From assembly GCA_038144195.1 (NCBI GenBank), contig JAYQNH010000002.1, positions 620,001 through 684,000 of the forward strand: a stretch of DNA of 64,000 nucleotides, read 5' to 3'. This DNA comes from VMDJ01 sp038144195. Its GTDB lineage: Bacteria; Pseudomonadota; Gammaproteobacteria; Chromatiales; Chromatiaceae. A program made the translations under genes and the position numbers. The notes beneath the pieces were generated by a model, which saw nothing but the letters and a program-made list of their open reading frames with translations, was not told the origin of the DNA and did not search any database. Positions 9,936 to 20,317 of this stretch are shown one piece after another. Position 1 is the first letter of the stretch. Every line of letters starts with the position of its first letter.

Positions 9936-10009
9936 TGGAGCGGGTGATGGGAATCGAACCCACATAGTCAGCTTGGAAGGCTGAAGTTCTACCATTGAAC
10001 TACACCCGC
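9936..10009 (-). tRNA. tRNA-Gly (TCC)
   Basis: A 74-base cloverleaf with encoded CCA. The acceptor is GCGGGTG/CACCCGC, the anticodon stem is TCAGC/GCTGA with loop CTTCCAA (anticodon TCC), and the T arm contains GGTTCGATTCC. It is the middle tRNA of the three-tRNA block in front of tuf. Confidence 0.96.
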
Positions 10010-10136
10010 GCAGGCTCAGTTCGCTATGCTTAGCGTCACACATTGTTAAGGCAAAAAGCCCGGTCGCGGTTCCACGCGCGCCCTACAGATTCTCACTGCA
10101 ACCTGTTGTTTTTACTACAAAACATCAAGTTCTTTA

Positions 10137-10219
10137 TGGTGGAGGGGAGGATTCGAACCTCCGAAGGCTGAGCCGTCAGATTTACAGTCTGATCCCTTTG
10201 GCCGCTCGGGAACCCCTCC
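10137..10219 (-). tRNA. tRNA-Tyr (GTA)
   Basis: An 83-base class II tRNA with a long variable arm. The acceptor starts GGAGGGG and pairs with CCCTCC before the encoded CCA. The anticodon region CAGACTGTAAATCTG gives GTA. The T arm is GGAGGTTCGAATCCTCC. It is the first gene of the tRNA-tuf unit. Confidence 0.96.
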
Positions 10220-10233
10220 GAAAAAGAGGCGGT

Positions 10234-10262
10234 ATTCTCTTGGAAGGTCAAGGCATTGTCAA
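10234..10262 (-). promoter_or_regulatory. sigma-70-type promoter of the tRNA-Tyr/Gly/Thr-tuf unit
   Basis: On the minus strand a consensus -35 TTGACA (10262-10257) is followed after exactly 17 bases by a -10-like GAGAAT (10239-10234). The next bases, ACCGCCTC, are GC-rich as in discriminators of stringently controlled stable-RNA promoters. Transcription would begin about 7-10 bases before tRNA-Tyr. The -10 matches the consensus at four of six positions; the assignment is inferred from sequence. Confidence 0.65.
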
Positions 10263-10554
10263 CAACTGACCTCGCCTTTTTTCAACGGCTTAGCTCGGGT
10301 GTCAGACAAGCCACTTCAACCGAATTTGATGGATTCCAATGATCCGAAAATAGGAATTACATTCCCATAAATAATTTTGTACCGACCATTATAATTTTTA
10401 GTGCTGATATCAGATTTATCTGATTCTTTTAAACGGGTTTACCCTATATTATTCATGTAATTAATTGAAAGTTGTCTAAGACGTATATCGCTTTCCATTA
10501 AATAATAACAAGGCACCCAAAGTGCCCACCCCTTTTACCACTAGAGGAAACAAA
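10263..10554. other. intergenic region between the tRNA-tuf unit and the envelope cassette
   Basis: About 290 bases with no convincing gene. The part from 10360 to 10500 is AT-rich and probably holds the promoter of the plus-strand envelope genes, but no -35/-10 pair with correct spacing stands out. AGAGGAAACAAA just before 10555 is a clear ribosome binding site. Confidence 0.5.
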
Positions 10555-11520
10555 ATGAAGTCTCTAATGCTCAAGCGTGTTGCGCTTGCTGCGGCCATGT
10601 CTGTAGCAACCATCGGTACTGCCTCTGCAGCCGTTTCTAAAAACCTTGCTTACCCATCCGGTGAGTTAACCGATGCGAACGCGATCGTCGATCAGGTTTA
10701 CTACGTGAACCATTTCTACGGTTTCAAAAACTACGCGATTACACGCAAGGGTCGTAAAGACATCACTGTACTGCTGAGCAAATCTGCAGGCAGCGCACCA
10801 ACTACCAACACTCTCGAGCGTTACCTCAACAACGATTACAACGACGGGGTTACCAACGCACAAGACTTAGCGATCTTCCGCTCTGGTAAGTTGAAAGGTA
10901 CCGGCATGTTGATCACCGACTATGTCGAAGACGGCAAATCACAGTCATACATGATCTGGTTGCCAGCACTGCGTAAGATCCGTCGTTTCGCACAACCAGG
11001 CCACGATGAGTCATGGGGCGGTTCAGACTTCACCTTCGGCGACGTGGTATTGCGTAAGCCAGAAAATGAAACCCACGAGTTACTCGGTAAAGAAACCTTT
11101 GGTAGCTGCTTAGGCTTCATGGCACTGACTGATGACGACAAAGGTCGTTATGCACAAGGTGTACCGAATGAAGGTTCATGCGCACCAAAAGGCAAAGACG
11201 TTTACAAAGTTAAAAGCACAACCAAGTTTGAAAACTGGTGGTACGACCATCGTGTGAGCTACATCGATGCAAAGACCTTTGGTGACTACCGCACTGAATA
11301 CTTCAAAGACGGCAAGCAGATCAAAGTGATCGATCGTGATTGGGTAAAACTTGGTGGTAGCGATGACCCTCGTGCAATCGGCTGGGGCTACTGGTACGGC
11401 AAAACCCTTGAGACCGGTCACGAGACATGGGCGGTTATCCCATCAAACGTGAATGCAGTTAACGCGTCATACGACGACAACTGGTGGTCAGAGCGCACCT
11501 TGCGCAAGATCAAGCGATAA
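10555..11520 (+). CDS. LolA-like periplasmic protein (outer membrane lipoprotein-sorting family)
   Basis: The start is the ATG at 10555, behind AGAGGAAACAAA; an upstream GTG/ATG-like extension lacks a binding site. Residues 1-25 form a signal peptide ending TIGTASA. The mature protein resembles the LolA_like family, with the typical YMIWLPALRKIRRF stretch followed by GSDFTFGDV, and closes with a Trp-rich repeat of WW and WGYWYG motifs. In many proteobacteria this family sits beside a DUF1302 protein and an RND exporter, exactly as here, which suggests handling of a lipid-like or hydrophobic envelope molecule. The cargo is unknown. Confidence 0.8.
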   Translation: MKSLMLKRVALAAAMSVATIGTASAAVSKNLAYPSGELTDANAIVDQVYYVNHFYGFKNYAITRKGRKDITVLLSKSAGSAPTTNTLERYLNNDYNDGVTNAQDLAIFRSGKLKGTGMLITDYVEDGKSQSYMIWLPALRKIRRFAQPGHDESWGGSDFTFGDVVLRKPENETHELLGKETFGSCLGFMALTDDDKGRYAQGVPNEGSCAPKGKDVYKVKSTTKFENWWYDHRVSYIDAKTFGDYRTEYFKDGKQIKVIDRDWVKLGGSDDPRAIGWGYWYGKTLETGHETWAVIPSNVNAVNASYDDNWWSERTLRKIKR

Positions 11521-11594
11521 TCTAATAACAAAAAATTAAAAGGGGTGAGCAATCACCCCCAACCAAACAATCACACATGAGTTGGAGAAAACAC

Positions 11595-13920
11595 ATGTTT
11601 AAGAAACAACATTTAGCACTGACGATTGCAGCAACCCTAACTGCAGGTGCTGCACATGCAGAACTTGAAACGTCAGTTGTTCTTAAAAATGAAACCGCTT
11701 GGATGGTTAAAGACGGATTACGTACTGGTGAAGACACTGACATGTTTTCAGCAACAGGTGGCGATGGGAAAGGCGTTTTTAAGTTCGAGAACACTGTAAA
11801 AATCTTCTTAAATGACACCTTAGAGAATGGTTCTTCGTGGCACGGCGAACTCCAAGTCGTACGTGACTAAAAGCTATCGATTTATGACGGTCAATGAATC
11901 AAACACTCAAAAAGATTTTCTTCGTGAGCTCTATGTAGATACCACTATCGGCGATTGGGATGCTCGTATTGGTAAACAACAAATAGTCTGGGGAACCGCA
12001 GACGGAATCAAGCTGCTAGACATTATTAACCCAACAGACTGGTCAGAGTTTAACCAAAACACAATGGCTGATGCTCGAGTTCCAATTTGGATGATCAATG
12101 CTGAGAAATATTTAGACAATGGTGGCAATGTTCAAGTAATAGTTGCACAGAATAAAGAACACAAAATTGCTGGTTTAAACTCAAATGGTGATGCTGGACA
12201 CCCCTTTGTTATGAAAGGCGTTGATGCAATCAGTGGCCAAGTCAATGGTTTTACAAACGTAACGCCAGCACTTGCAGAAGTTGCGCAAACATTTACAAAC
12301 GGTACCGCACTTTTATCTAATACCTTTAATACCGCTTTTGCTGGTCTTGGCCTAACCGCCTATCAAGGCCTTCTACCCTTTGCAGGATTTACTGTGGACG
12401 GTTTCACCGACATGTCTTTTTCAATGAACCCAGCAGGTCCAGCTTTGACTAATGCTGATTTCGCAACATTCCAACTCAATGGAAGCGCCGGCACATTTGA
12501 CTGACCGGCCCTCAAACATTGAACTTTTTTGCACAATGTGGGTTTGACGCCACTTGCTCAGGCAACGATGCTAATGCAAACTTATTTGGCACTAACTTGA
12601 TGCCGGTTACAGATACGTCTCTTGGCCAGATGTCAGTATTTAATACTGGGTGGAATGCTACAAGTGGCAAACTTCTTCAAATAGAAGTTCAGCATATGAG
12701 CACATGCCACTAGCACTTCGCCACCTTTAACACGTTTGCAGGTCAAGTAATGTTAATGGATTTAGATGTAAATGGTAATAAATCTGCCCCATCAGCAGGA
12801 GCTCTGTTATTTGGAACCTATGGCCAATCAAACGGTCAACAGTACTATGGCATTGCTGGAACCAGTGCTCAAACTAGTTACGTTAGAGACTATCCCAGAG
12901 ATTCATCGTCAAACATAGGTTTCGTTTCAGAAACACCACCGCTAACGGCCTTAATTATTCAGTTAACTACTTTTATGGCTATGATCACAATCCTCAAGTC
13001 AATCTTAAGTTGGCATGATAGTGTTACTGGAGAAGAACTTAGTGTTGTTCGTGCAGGTACAACTGCTCTCGGCGCCATAGATGCAACTAGCAGTCGTACC
13101 AGAGCGCAAATCTCAGCAGGCATAGCTCAGTGTTTACCTGGTGTACTCTTAAGAAACACAGCCGGTCAATATTACGGTGCTTTCGATCCTACAACTTACC
13201 AGGCTAATACTAACAATAACGGCACAACTTGAGATTTACTCGAAACAGTTAAGAGAGGTCATAACCTTGGAGCTTCCTTTGACTATACGTTAGACACAGA
13301 AACACTAGGACCTGTTGTATTGAGAGGAGAATTGTATACCAGAAGGACACTTTCAACCCGTAGTTGACAATATGCTCCTTGCGATAGGCGACTTGTCAAA
13401 AGCCCTCTCGATGGAAAAAGCAGATAAATTTAAATACGTTTTAGGTGCTGACACAATGCTTTGACGGATTTGATGGTAAGCGGTCAATTTATTCAAGTTC
13501 AGAAACCTTGACTATATTGATAACAACTTGTTGCCACTTACGCTAGTAATCCTCTTGATCCAGTTAATACAGCCTATCAAAAGCTGAACGACTGTGGCGT
13601 TTATACCGCCGACATGCCAACCACATGCTTACCAATGGCTTCAATAAAGCTGAGAAAAATAAAAATTTTATTCTCTTTTATTCTTTTCAAAGCCATTTGG
13701 TGAGTCAGGTGAAGGTCGTTGGAACAACATCTTCATCTATGAAGAAGGTGGCGGCAAGTGGAATCGCTTTGACGTTGAGTACTCATTAATGACCAAGCTA
13801 ATAGGCACCGCTTGAGTACAACAAGTACTGGGGTGACGAAAACACCATGTTTGGTCAGTTTGAAAATGCATCAAACGTTCAAATTGGTTTGAAGTACTTG
13901 TTCGCAGTGATTCTCAATGA
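11595..13920 (+). pseudogene. DUF1302 family outer-membrane protein, many frameshifts
   Basis: The start ATG at 11595 follows GGAGAAAACAC, and the N-terminus is a signal peptide (KKQHLALTIAATLTAGAAHA). Pieces of one large protein can be followed through all three frames: GDWDARIGKQQIVWG and DIINPTDWSEF near 11950-12050, TANGLNYSVNYFYGYDHNP near 12930-12985, GRWNNIFIYEEGGGKWNRF near 13715-13770, and a barrel-like end VQIGLKYLF near 13895. These are typical of DUF1302 beta-barrel proteins. I count roughly eight or more breaks, the first near 11865, then near 12500, 12710, 12925 and several after 13000. It is either a true pseudogene or a stretch of very poor sequence. A terminator follows directly. 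Confidence 0.75.
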
Positions 13921-13939
13921 GTGTTTAACCACACAATCA

Positions 13940-13973
13940 AGCGGCGCTGGGTCACACCGCGCCGCTTTTTTTA
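13940..13973 (+). terminator. intrinsic terminator after the DUF1302 gene
   Basis: A perfect stem AGCGGCGC/GCGCCGCT (13940-13947 with 13959-13966) followed by seven T. It separates the DUF1302 gene from the RND gene that starts 24 bases later, so read-through would be partial. Confidence 0.85.
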
Positions 13974-13996
13974 TCTCTACGCTTTAGGAAAAAAGT

Positions 13997-16775
13997 ATGA
14001 GCCAACATAATAAGTTTGCCGAAGGTTATGCCAACTTTGTAATGAAGTTCCGCTGGCCGATCATGCTACTGCTCTTGGTCGCTACGGTGCTCTCTGCACT
14101 GCAGATCAAGAATCTCGATATCCGAAATGATCCGGATACCCTCCTTCCACCCAGCAACCGTTACGTTGCCACCAATGCGTATGCCGAGCAAAACTTTGGT
14201 ATGGGTAACTTGATGGTGTTTGCCCTCAAGGTAAAAGAAGGCGATATCTGGCAACCATGGTTTATCAATAAGATCCAAGAGATCCATCGCAAGCTCGAAG
14301 TCGCTTACCAACGTCGAACCCTGCGAATTTTATTGATATCGCGGCACAAAAGATCAAGTACATGGGCGTTGATGAAAACGGCCTGATCATGAAGCGCTTG
14401 ATCCCAACCGAAGGTATTAGTGATGACCCTGCGGTTGCGAAAGAGCAACTCGCGTTCTTACGTGAAGGCGTTAAGAACAATCCCGTGATGGCGCCAATGC
14501 TAGTCTCGATGTGGGACAAAGACGGTAACCGTTGTGCCTACGAGGATTACGACAAAGATCACTGTATTGCGAAAGCGGCTTACGTGATTGCTGACTACTC
14601 AGATGACGTTAAGTCGATTTACCTGCCTTGGGTTAAAGAAGTTCGCGACATGATGGACGAGTACGGTGAGGATGACCGTATCGAGTTATTGGTTGCGGGC
14701 GAGCCCTACTTCCTTGCGTGGATGTTGCAAGACTTGGTTAACAAGTGGTGGTTGTTTGTTATCTCGATCGCCATTGTTGTGGCTGTGTTATGGATGGAGT
14801 TCCGTAACTGGCGTGGCGCGATCTTCCCATTGATCGGCGTATTCATGACCATCGCAATGACCTTAGGTCTCATGGGCTTCTCAGCGTTCAAGCTAACCAC
14901 CATGATGGTACTGACGCCCGATGCTGTTGTTAGCGATTGGTATCGGTCACTCGGTGCAAGTCACACGACGGTTCTTGTTTGAACATGCAAAAGGTGGCGA
15001 TTGTGATCAGGCAGCGAAAGCCGCGATTGCCTCGACCATCATTCCGGCGACCTTATCGATCGTGACCGACATGGTAGGCTTTGCGACCTTGGCATCAGTC
15101 GACATCTCATTCTATAAGGCATACGCCTACTTCGGCATGTTCGGCATGCTGACCTTGTTGCTCACCACCACAACACTGATTCCGTTGTTGATGAGCAAGT
15201 TCCCACCGAGCCAAGAGTTGTGTTTGCATTCTGATGGTCATGGCTGGGAGAAGTCAGTGGGTGGCTTTGTCACCAAAGTGATTGCTGGCCCAATGAAGTG
15301 GGTTCCGATTGCTGCAGTGATTGGCGTGTTGGCGGTATCTACTCACTATACCAACCTGTTCAACTACAAAGGCATCCCTGAAGATCAAGTAAAGCTTGAG
15401 CAAGAAAGCGACATCATGCCGGGCGTTGAGAAAGGCATTAACTATGCGCGTGCAGCCTTTAAAGGTAGCTCGCAGACATGGAAAGATCTGGTTGAGCTAA
15501 ACAATGTTATGCCAGGTGTTATCTCGGTCTCTATCCCATTGCGAGGTAAAGAGCCGAATGCAGCACCGTGTACAACGCAGTACTTCCCTGATGCCATCTT
15601 CGATATGAAGGGTGAGACAAAAATTGCAGCCTGCGCAACAGCGAAGAAAGAATTGGCATGTTGGGATGCTGAAGCATGTGGTGCACAAGGCGTGTTCAAC
15701 GATATCGAACTACACACTGATGTTGAGAAGTTTGAAAACTGGCTACGTGCTCACCCGTATGTGGGTTACACCGGCTCGTACACTCAGTACATCCGTTTGG
15801 TGAACTATCTGCTCGTGACCGAGCCAGGTCAGCAACCCAAGATTCGTGACCTTGCGGTTCCGAATCGTGAGTACTTGACCAGTATCGATCCTGATGACGA
15901 TCGCAGTCCGAAAGAAATCGTTCAGATGTACAACGGCTTGTTACAAGCGATGACCTCTGACGGTGATATGGAATCGTTCGTTAAGACTAAAGGTGAAAAC
16001 GAATGGAACGAAGGTGTTGTACTTGGCTTTATCAATACGATGGATCCGCGTGAGACACACGAAGTGACTATGGATATCCAAAACTATCATCGAAGAGCAC
16101 AAGAATGATCCAGGCTTCTCGAAGGTTAACTTTGGTCTACGTAATGCGGACACCTCAGGCGACACTAATGAGCTGTCGCTTGATGGTGAAGGCTACGTGA
16201 AGCCAGGGATTGGTGGCTTCTTAGGTGCAACCGAAGCTACACGTGAAGTGGCAATGGATAACTGGTTGATCAGCCCATTGCAAACCGCGTTAGCCATCTT
16301 CTTGATTGCGGCGTTAATGTTCCGCTCATTCCTTGTCTCAGGCATCTTGGTATTCACCTTGTTGATCACTTTGATGGCGCAGTACGGCTTAGGCGGTTAC
16401 TTCACCTCGGTTGAGAACTGGTCCGGCAACTTGGCGTTCCACTTACTCGTTACCCTATCGATTGCGATGGGCTTGGGTGTGGATTACGGCATCTACATGA
16501 TCTCGCGCTTACGTGAAGAGATGGCAGCAACCGGTAACAACTGGTTACAAGCTCTGCGTAACACACAGAACACCACCGGTTCGGCGGTTATTGAGTCGAT
16601 TATCGTATTGCTCGGTAGCTTCATCCCACTGGTCGGTACCGACCTTGCGAACACGTGGGGCTTAGGTGTATTCATCGGCGAAGCACTGATCATTGATATG
16701 GTCACCGCTTTGGTGCTGATTCCGCTATTGGTCTACTGGTTCAAGCCAAAGTATGTGTTTAAACCGAATGACTAA
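13997..16775 (+). CDS. RND/MMPL-type exporter (three frameshifts)
   Basis: A large inner-membrane protein of about 925 residues in the MMPL/HpnN-like branch of the RND superfamily. Each half has the expected layout: a first helix (WPIMLLLLVATVLSALQI) followed by a periplasmic domain with NDPDTLLPPSNRY, then a block of helices; the second half ends with GLGVDYGIYMISRLREE and a last helix before YWFKPKYVF. The frame changes near 14313, 14919 (an extra C in CCC) and 16089. Joining the frames restores conserved text such as MMVLTPMLLLAIGIGHSVQ. With the LolA-like and DUF1302 genes it forms a three-gene envelope export cassette; the substrate is unknown. Confidence 0.85.
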
Positions 16776-16795
16776 ACCTCGCGTTTAGCAAAAAC

Positions 16796-16823
16796 AAAAA
16801 AGGCGCCGCAAGGCGCCTTTTTT
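16796..16823. terminator. bidirectional terminator between the RND gene and pth
   Basis: AAAAAGGCGCC-GCA-AGGCGCCTTTTTT, with A and T runs on both sides, lies between convergent genes and can serve both strands. Confidence 0.9.
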
Positions 16824-16835
16824 ATTGCTAGGTTT

Positions 16836-17417
16836 TTAGGTACGACTGTGTAGCTCGCGCATTGCGCCTTGCAGATCGCCTTTAAGCACATCGCTGATCA
16901 CACGCTCTAATTCATCGAGACCTTGGTCAATTTTCTCTTGATCGACTTTATTTGGGCGACTCAACACATATCCCGCCACCGCATCTTTATGCCCCGGATG
17001 ACCAATACCCACACGCGCACGATGAAAGTCTTTACTTAGCGCACTGCTGATATCACGCAGACCATTATGGCCGCCATGACCGCCTCCGGTTTTTAGACGC
17101 ACAACCCCTGGCTCCATATCGAGCTCGTCATGTACGACTAACATTTCGCTAACATCGATCTTGTAGAACTTAGCCAAGGCACTCACTGAGCGACCGCTCG
17201 CATTCATAAAGGTGGTGGGCTTGAGCAAGAAGCAATCACCGGCTTCCGTATTTACTTTGACAAACTCACCTTGGAACTTGGTTTCAGGTCGCAGTGATCC
17301 GCCATAACGACGCGCAAGACGATCCACCAACCAGAAGCCAACGTTATGTCGGTCTGCTTCATGTTTTGCGCCTGGGTTACCCAAGCCAACAATGCAACGT
17401 ATGAGTGTGTCTGCCAT
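16836..17417 (-). CDS. pth: peptidyl-tRNA hydrolase
   Basis: Releases peptides from peptidyl-tRNA that has dropped off ribosomes. The 193 residues are normal. Conserved parts are IVGLGNPG, the catalytic-His segment ADRHNVGFWLVD, KPTTFMNASG, VVHDELD and GGHGGHNGLRD. It lies downstream of rplY in the classical prs-rplY-pth order, separated from it by a terminator. Confidence 0.97.
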   Translation of the reverse strand: MADTLIRCIVGLGNPGAKHEADRHNVGFWLVDRLARRYGGSLRPETKFQGEFVKVNTEAGDCFLLKPTTFMNASGRSVSALAKFYKIDVSEMLVVHDELDMEPGVVRLKTGGGHGGHNGLRDISSALSKDFHRARVGIGHPGHKDAVAGYVLSRPNKVDQEKIDQGLDELERVISDVLKGDLQGAMRELHSRT

Positions 17418-17430
17418 GTCGATATCCTAA

Positions 17431-17461
17431 AACAAAAACGGCGGCACAAGGCCGCCGTTTT
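17431..17461 (-). terminator. terminator between rplY and pth
   Basis: On the minus strand the stem ACGGCGGC/GCCGCCGT (17438-17445 with 17451-17458) is followed by TTTTTGTTTT. It would end or attenuate transcripts from rplY before pth. Confidence 0.8.
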
Positions 17462-17478
17462 GCATAAGAGAATGAAGA

Positions 17479-18129
17479 TTAGTCTTCTTTCTTCTCTTCT
17501 TCAGCTGTATCACCTTCTGCTGTAGGTGCATCTTCTTCAACTGCCTGAACTTTAGGCTTGTGAATAGATACAACGCCAGTGTCGTGCTCTTCACCGTGGG
17601 TGAGTGCAACGATCTCAACGCCTTTAGGCAGAGTGATTTCTGACAAGTGGATGGTTTGATCCATTTCCAAGTTAGCCATATCAACTTCGATGTACTCAGG
17701 CAGGTCTTGCGCTGCACAGATGATTTCAACGTCGTTCATCAAGTGAGAGGCTGCGCCACCTTGCATCTTGATGCCGTGACAAGTCTCTTCATTAACGAAG
17801 TGGAAAGGTACAGTCATCTTGATCTTGTCTTTCTTCGATACGCGAAGCAGGTCCAAGTGCAGGATGAATGGCTTAGCTGGGTGACGCTACAAATCTTTCA
17901 GTACAACAGTCTCTTCTTTACCGTCCAACTTCAAAGTCAGAATGTGGGTGTAGAACGACTCGTGCTCCAAGTGCAGCAACAGCTCATTGTGGTTAGTAGC
18001 GAACATAGTTGGTTCAGCGTCACCGCCGTAGATGATGCCTGGAACCAAACCCTCATGACGTAGGCGGCGGCTCGAACCTTTACCTTGTACGTCACGAGTT
18101 GTGGCTACGATTTCAAAGTTTTCTTTCAT
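17479..18129 (-). CDS. rplY: 50S ribosomal protein L25/general stress protein Ctc (in-frame stop)
   Basis: A 5S rRNA-binding protein of the long Ctc type: an L25 domain followed by a C-terminal TL5-like domain and an acidic tail. After residue 80 (TVVLKDL) there is a TAG at 17889-17887, and the same frame continues RHPAKPFILHLDLLRVSK. In the family this position is a nearly invariant Gln (DLQxHP), so a CAG has become TAG. No frame change is involved. It could be a base error or a real truncation that leaves only the 5S-binding part. It lies between prs and pth, as usual. Confidence 0.88.
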
Positions 18130-18150
18130 AACTCAACTCCAATTGTTGAT

Positions 18151-18196
18151 AAAACAAAACCTCTCTCGTCCTCGACCAGACGTGATGAGAGAGGCC
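18151..18196 (-). terminator. hairpin with T-run between prs and rplY
   Basis: CCTCTCTC/GAGAGAGG pair across a 19-base loop on the minus strand, followed by TTTTGTTTT. It is likely a partial terminator that separates prs from rplY expression. Confidence 0.65.
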
Positions 18197-18231
18197 TCTA
18201 ATGCGAGCGAACTCGCGGTTGTGGCTAGACC

Positions 18232-19185
18232 TTAGTCAATGAATAAGGAGCTAACCGATTCTTCGTTACTGATGCGGCGCATCGTCTCAGCGAGCAAGCC
18301 GGCAATCGATAACTGACGTATTTTTGTGCAGTCCTTCGCATTTGGCTTAAGTGGGATCGTGCCAGCAACAACCAACTCATCGAGTTCAGAGCCGTTGATG
18401 TTCTCGATCGCAGTGCCTGACAACACGGCGTGTGTTGAGTAGGCCACGACACGCTTAGCACCATGTTCTTTCAATGCAGCTGCCGCTTTACACAAGGTGC
18501 CTGCAGTATCGACCATGTCGTCTACCAAGACACAGCTGCGGCCTTCAACATCACCAATGATATTCATAACCTGAGCAACATTCGCTTTAGGACGACGCTT
18601 GTCGATGATCGCCAGTTCCGCATCATCCAATCGCTTAGCAATTGCACGTGCACGAACCACACCACCCACGTCCGGCGAGACAACCATTAGGTCGTCGTAA
18701 CGCTGGCGCCAGATATCACCCAATAAAATAGGTGAGGCGTAGACGTTGTCCACGGGGATATCAAAGAATCCCTGAATTTGGTCAGCGTGCAGATCCATGG
18801 TCAGCACACGGTCACAACCCGCGGCGCTGATCATTTTCGCAGCCAGTCGAGCAGTGATAGGTACACGTGCTGATCGTGGTCGACGATCTTGGCGCGCATA
18901 ACCGAAGTAAGGAATAACCGCTGTGATGCGGCCAGCTGACGCCCAACGCAATGCGTCGATCATCACCAACAATTCCATCAAATTGTCATTGGTTGGCTCT
19001 GAAGTTGGTTGCACCACAAAGACATCGCGACCACGCACGTTCTCTTGGATCTCAACCATGCTTTCGCCGTCACTGAACTGCCCGACGACGGCTTTGCCCA
19101 AAGGAAGTCCGAGATAGTCTGCGATCTCGCTTGATAATTCCGGGTGAGCATTTCCCGAAAACACCATCATGCCGGTTGCAGGCAT
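18232..19185 (-). CDS. prs: ribose-phosphate pyrophosphokinase (PRPP synthetase)
   Basis: Makes PRPP from ribose 5-phosphate and ATP for nucleotide, His, Trp and NAD synthesis. The 317 residues are intact. Motifs include FSDGESMVEIQENVRG, FGYARQDRR, the catalytic-loop region IDKRRPKAN, and the PRPP loop VLVDDMVDTAGT. The protein starts MPATGMMVFSGNAHPEL. The roughly 200 bases between it and tRNA-Gln show no gene. Confidence 0.97.
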   Translation of the reverse strand: MPATGMMVFSGNAHPELSSEIADYLGLPLGKAVVGQFSDGESMVEIQENVRGRDVFVVQPTSEPTNDNLMELLVMIDALRWASAGRITAVIPYFGYARQDRRPRSARVPITARLAAKMISAAGCDRVLTMDLHADQIQGFFDIPVDNVYASPILLGDIWRQRYDDLMVVSPDVGGVVRARAIAKRLDDAELAIIDKRRPKANVAQVMNIIGDVEGRSCVLVDDMVDTAGTLCKAAAALKEHGAKRVVAYSTHAVLSGTAIENINGSELDELVVAGTIPLKPNAKDCTKIRQLSIAGLLAETMRRISNEESVSSLFID

Positions 19186-19394
19186 GTCTTTCTCCCATGC
19201 AGTTCACAGATAAAAAAAGCCGCCAATGACGACTTCCATCCACTGTTTTCACAGCTTCTTGCCAAAAATGAGGGAGGCAGTTCTCTGCGCGCTAGCGATG
19301 GATCACATCGGCGCTGCAAGGTCGCGCTGTTAAAGCGCGCTGCGCTACGACTTTTGAGTCGTCCCAATTCGGTGACTGCTTTCGCAGTTCAATA

Positions 19395-19469
19395 TGGCTG
19401 GGGTGGCAGGATTCGAACCTACGCATGTCGGAGTCAAAGTCCGATGCCTTACCGCTTGGCGACACCCCA
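19395..19469 (-). tRNA. tRNA-Gln (TTG)
   Basis: A 75-base cloverleaf with encoded CCA. The acceptor is TGGGGTG/CACCCCA, the anticodon stem is TCGGA/TCCGA with anticodon TTG, and the T arm contains GGTTCGAATCC. Its place between ispE and prs is conserved in many gammaproteobacteria. Confidence 0.96.
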
Positions 19470-19493
19470 ATTAACTGTTGGCCAGACGCCCCA

Positions 19494-20317
19494 TTAAAGG
19501 AGAAACATTGCAGCCTTTTGTGACGAAACCGGTGAGGTTTTTGGCAATTTCTGCCAAACCTCTCGAGCAGCATCCTCAGAGTCGAATTCGGCGAAGATAC
19601 AGGCGCCGGTTCCGGTGAGTCGCGCTTCAGAGAAATTATCAAGCCAATCAATAGCTTGTGACACCTCTGGTGACGTCTTCTTAACCACGTTCAGGCAATC
19701 ATTTGACCGTTCGCCGTCAAGAAAGGCGCGTATTGTGATTTGCGAGGAATCCCTTGTCAAATCAGGATGGGAAAAAACTTCGGCGGTTGAAATAGATACC
19801 GCTGGCACGAGCACTAGATACCACGGCTCAGGCAGCTCAATCGGGGTGAATTTCTCCCCACACCCTCAGCCCACGTCGCCTGACCTTGCACAAAGACCGG
19901 CACATCCGCCCCCAGCTGCAAACCGAGCTGCGCAAGCTCACCATTAGATAGGTCACAGCCCCAGAGATGATTAAGCGCAAGCAGCACCGTGGCGGCATCT
20001 GAGCTACCACCACCCAAACCACCACCCATTGGCAGTTGTTTGTGCACGCGGATGTCTACGCCTTTACTGGACTGAGCTCGTTGCTGAAGTAATCGAGCTG
20101 CTTTAACCACCAAGTCACTTTCTGCGGGTACGCCCTCGAGCTCGGTGACTCGATGAATCTTGCCATCGTCTCGCACACGAAAATCAATCAGGTCGGCTTG
20201 CTGTACAAACTGAAACACGATTTGTAAGAGGTGATAACCATCATCGCGACGACCGGTGATGCGTAATAACAGGTTGAGCTTAGCTGGCGCCGGCCAGCCG
20301 TTAGACCAATCACTCAT
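19494..20317 (-). CDS. ispE: 4-diphosphocytidyl-2-C-methyl-D-erythritol kinase (one frameshift)
   Basis: GHMP-family kinase of the MEP isoprenoid pathway. The ATG at 20317 overlaps the upstream TGA (ATGA). The N-terminal half has PAPAKLNLLLRITGRRDDGYH and the ATP loop LPMGGGLGGGSSDAA; the C-terminal half has RLTGTGACIFAEF. The frame breaks near 19858 in a G run (minus strand): adding one G turns EGVGRNSPR into EGVGEKFTPIELPEPWYLV, which joins the second half. Probably a sequencing error. Confidence 0.93.

Noticed and set aside
11827..12504. The middle DUF1302 segment as a separate gene
   Set aside because: It has no own binding site and continues the family alignment from the upstream frame, so it is part of one broken gene.
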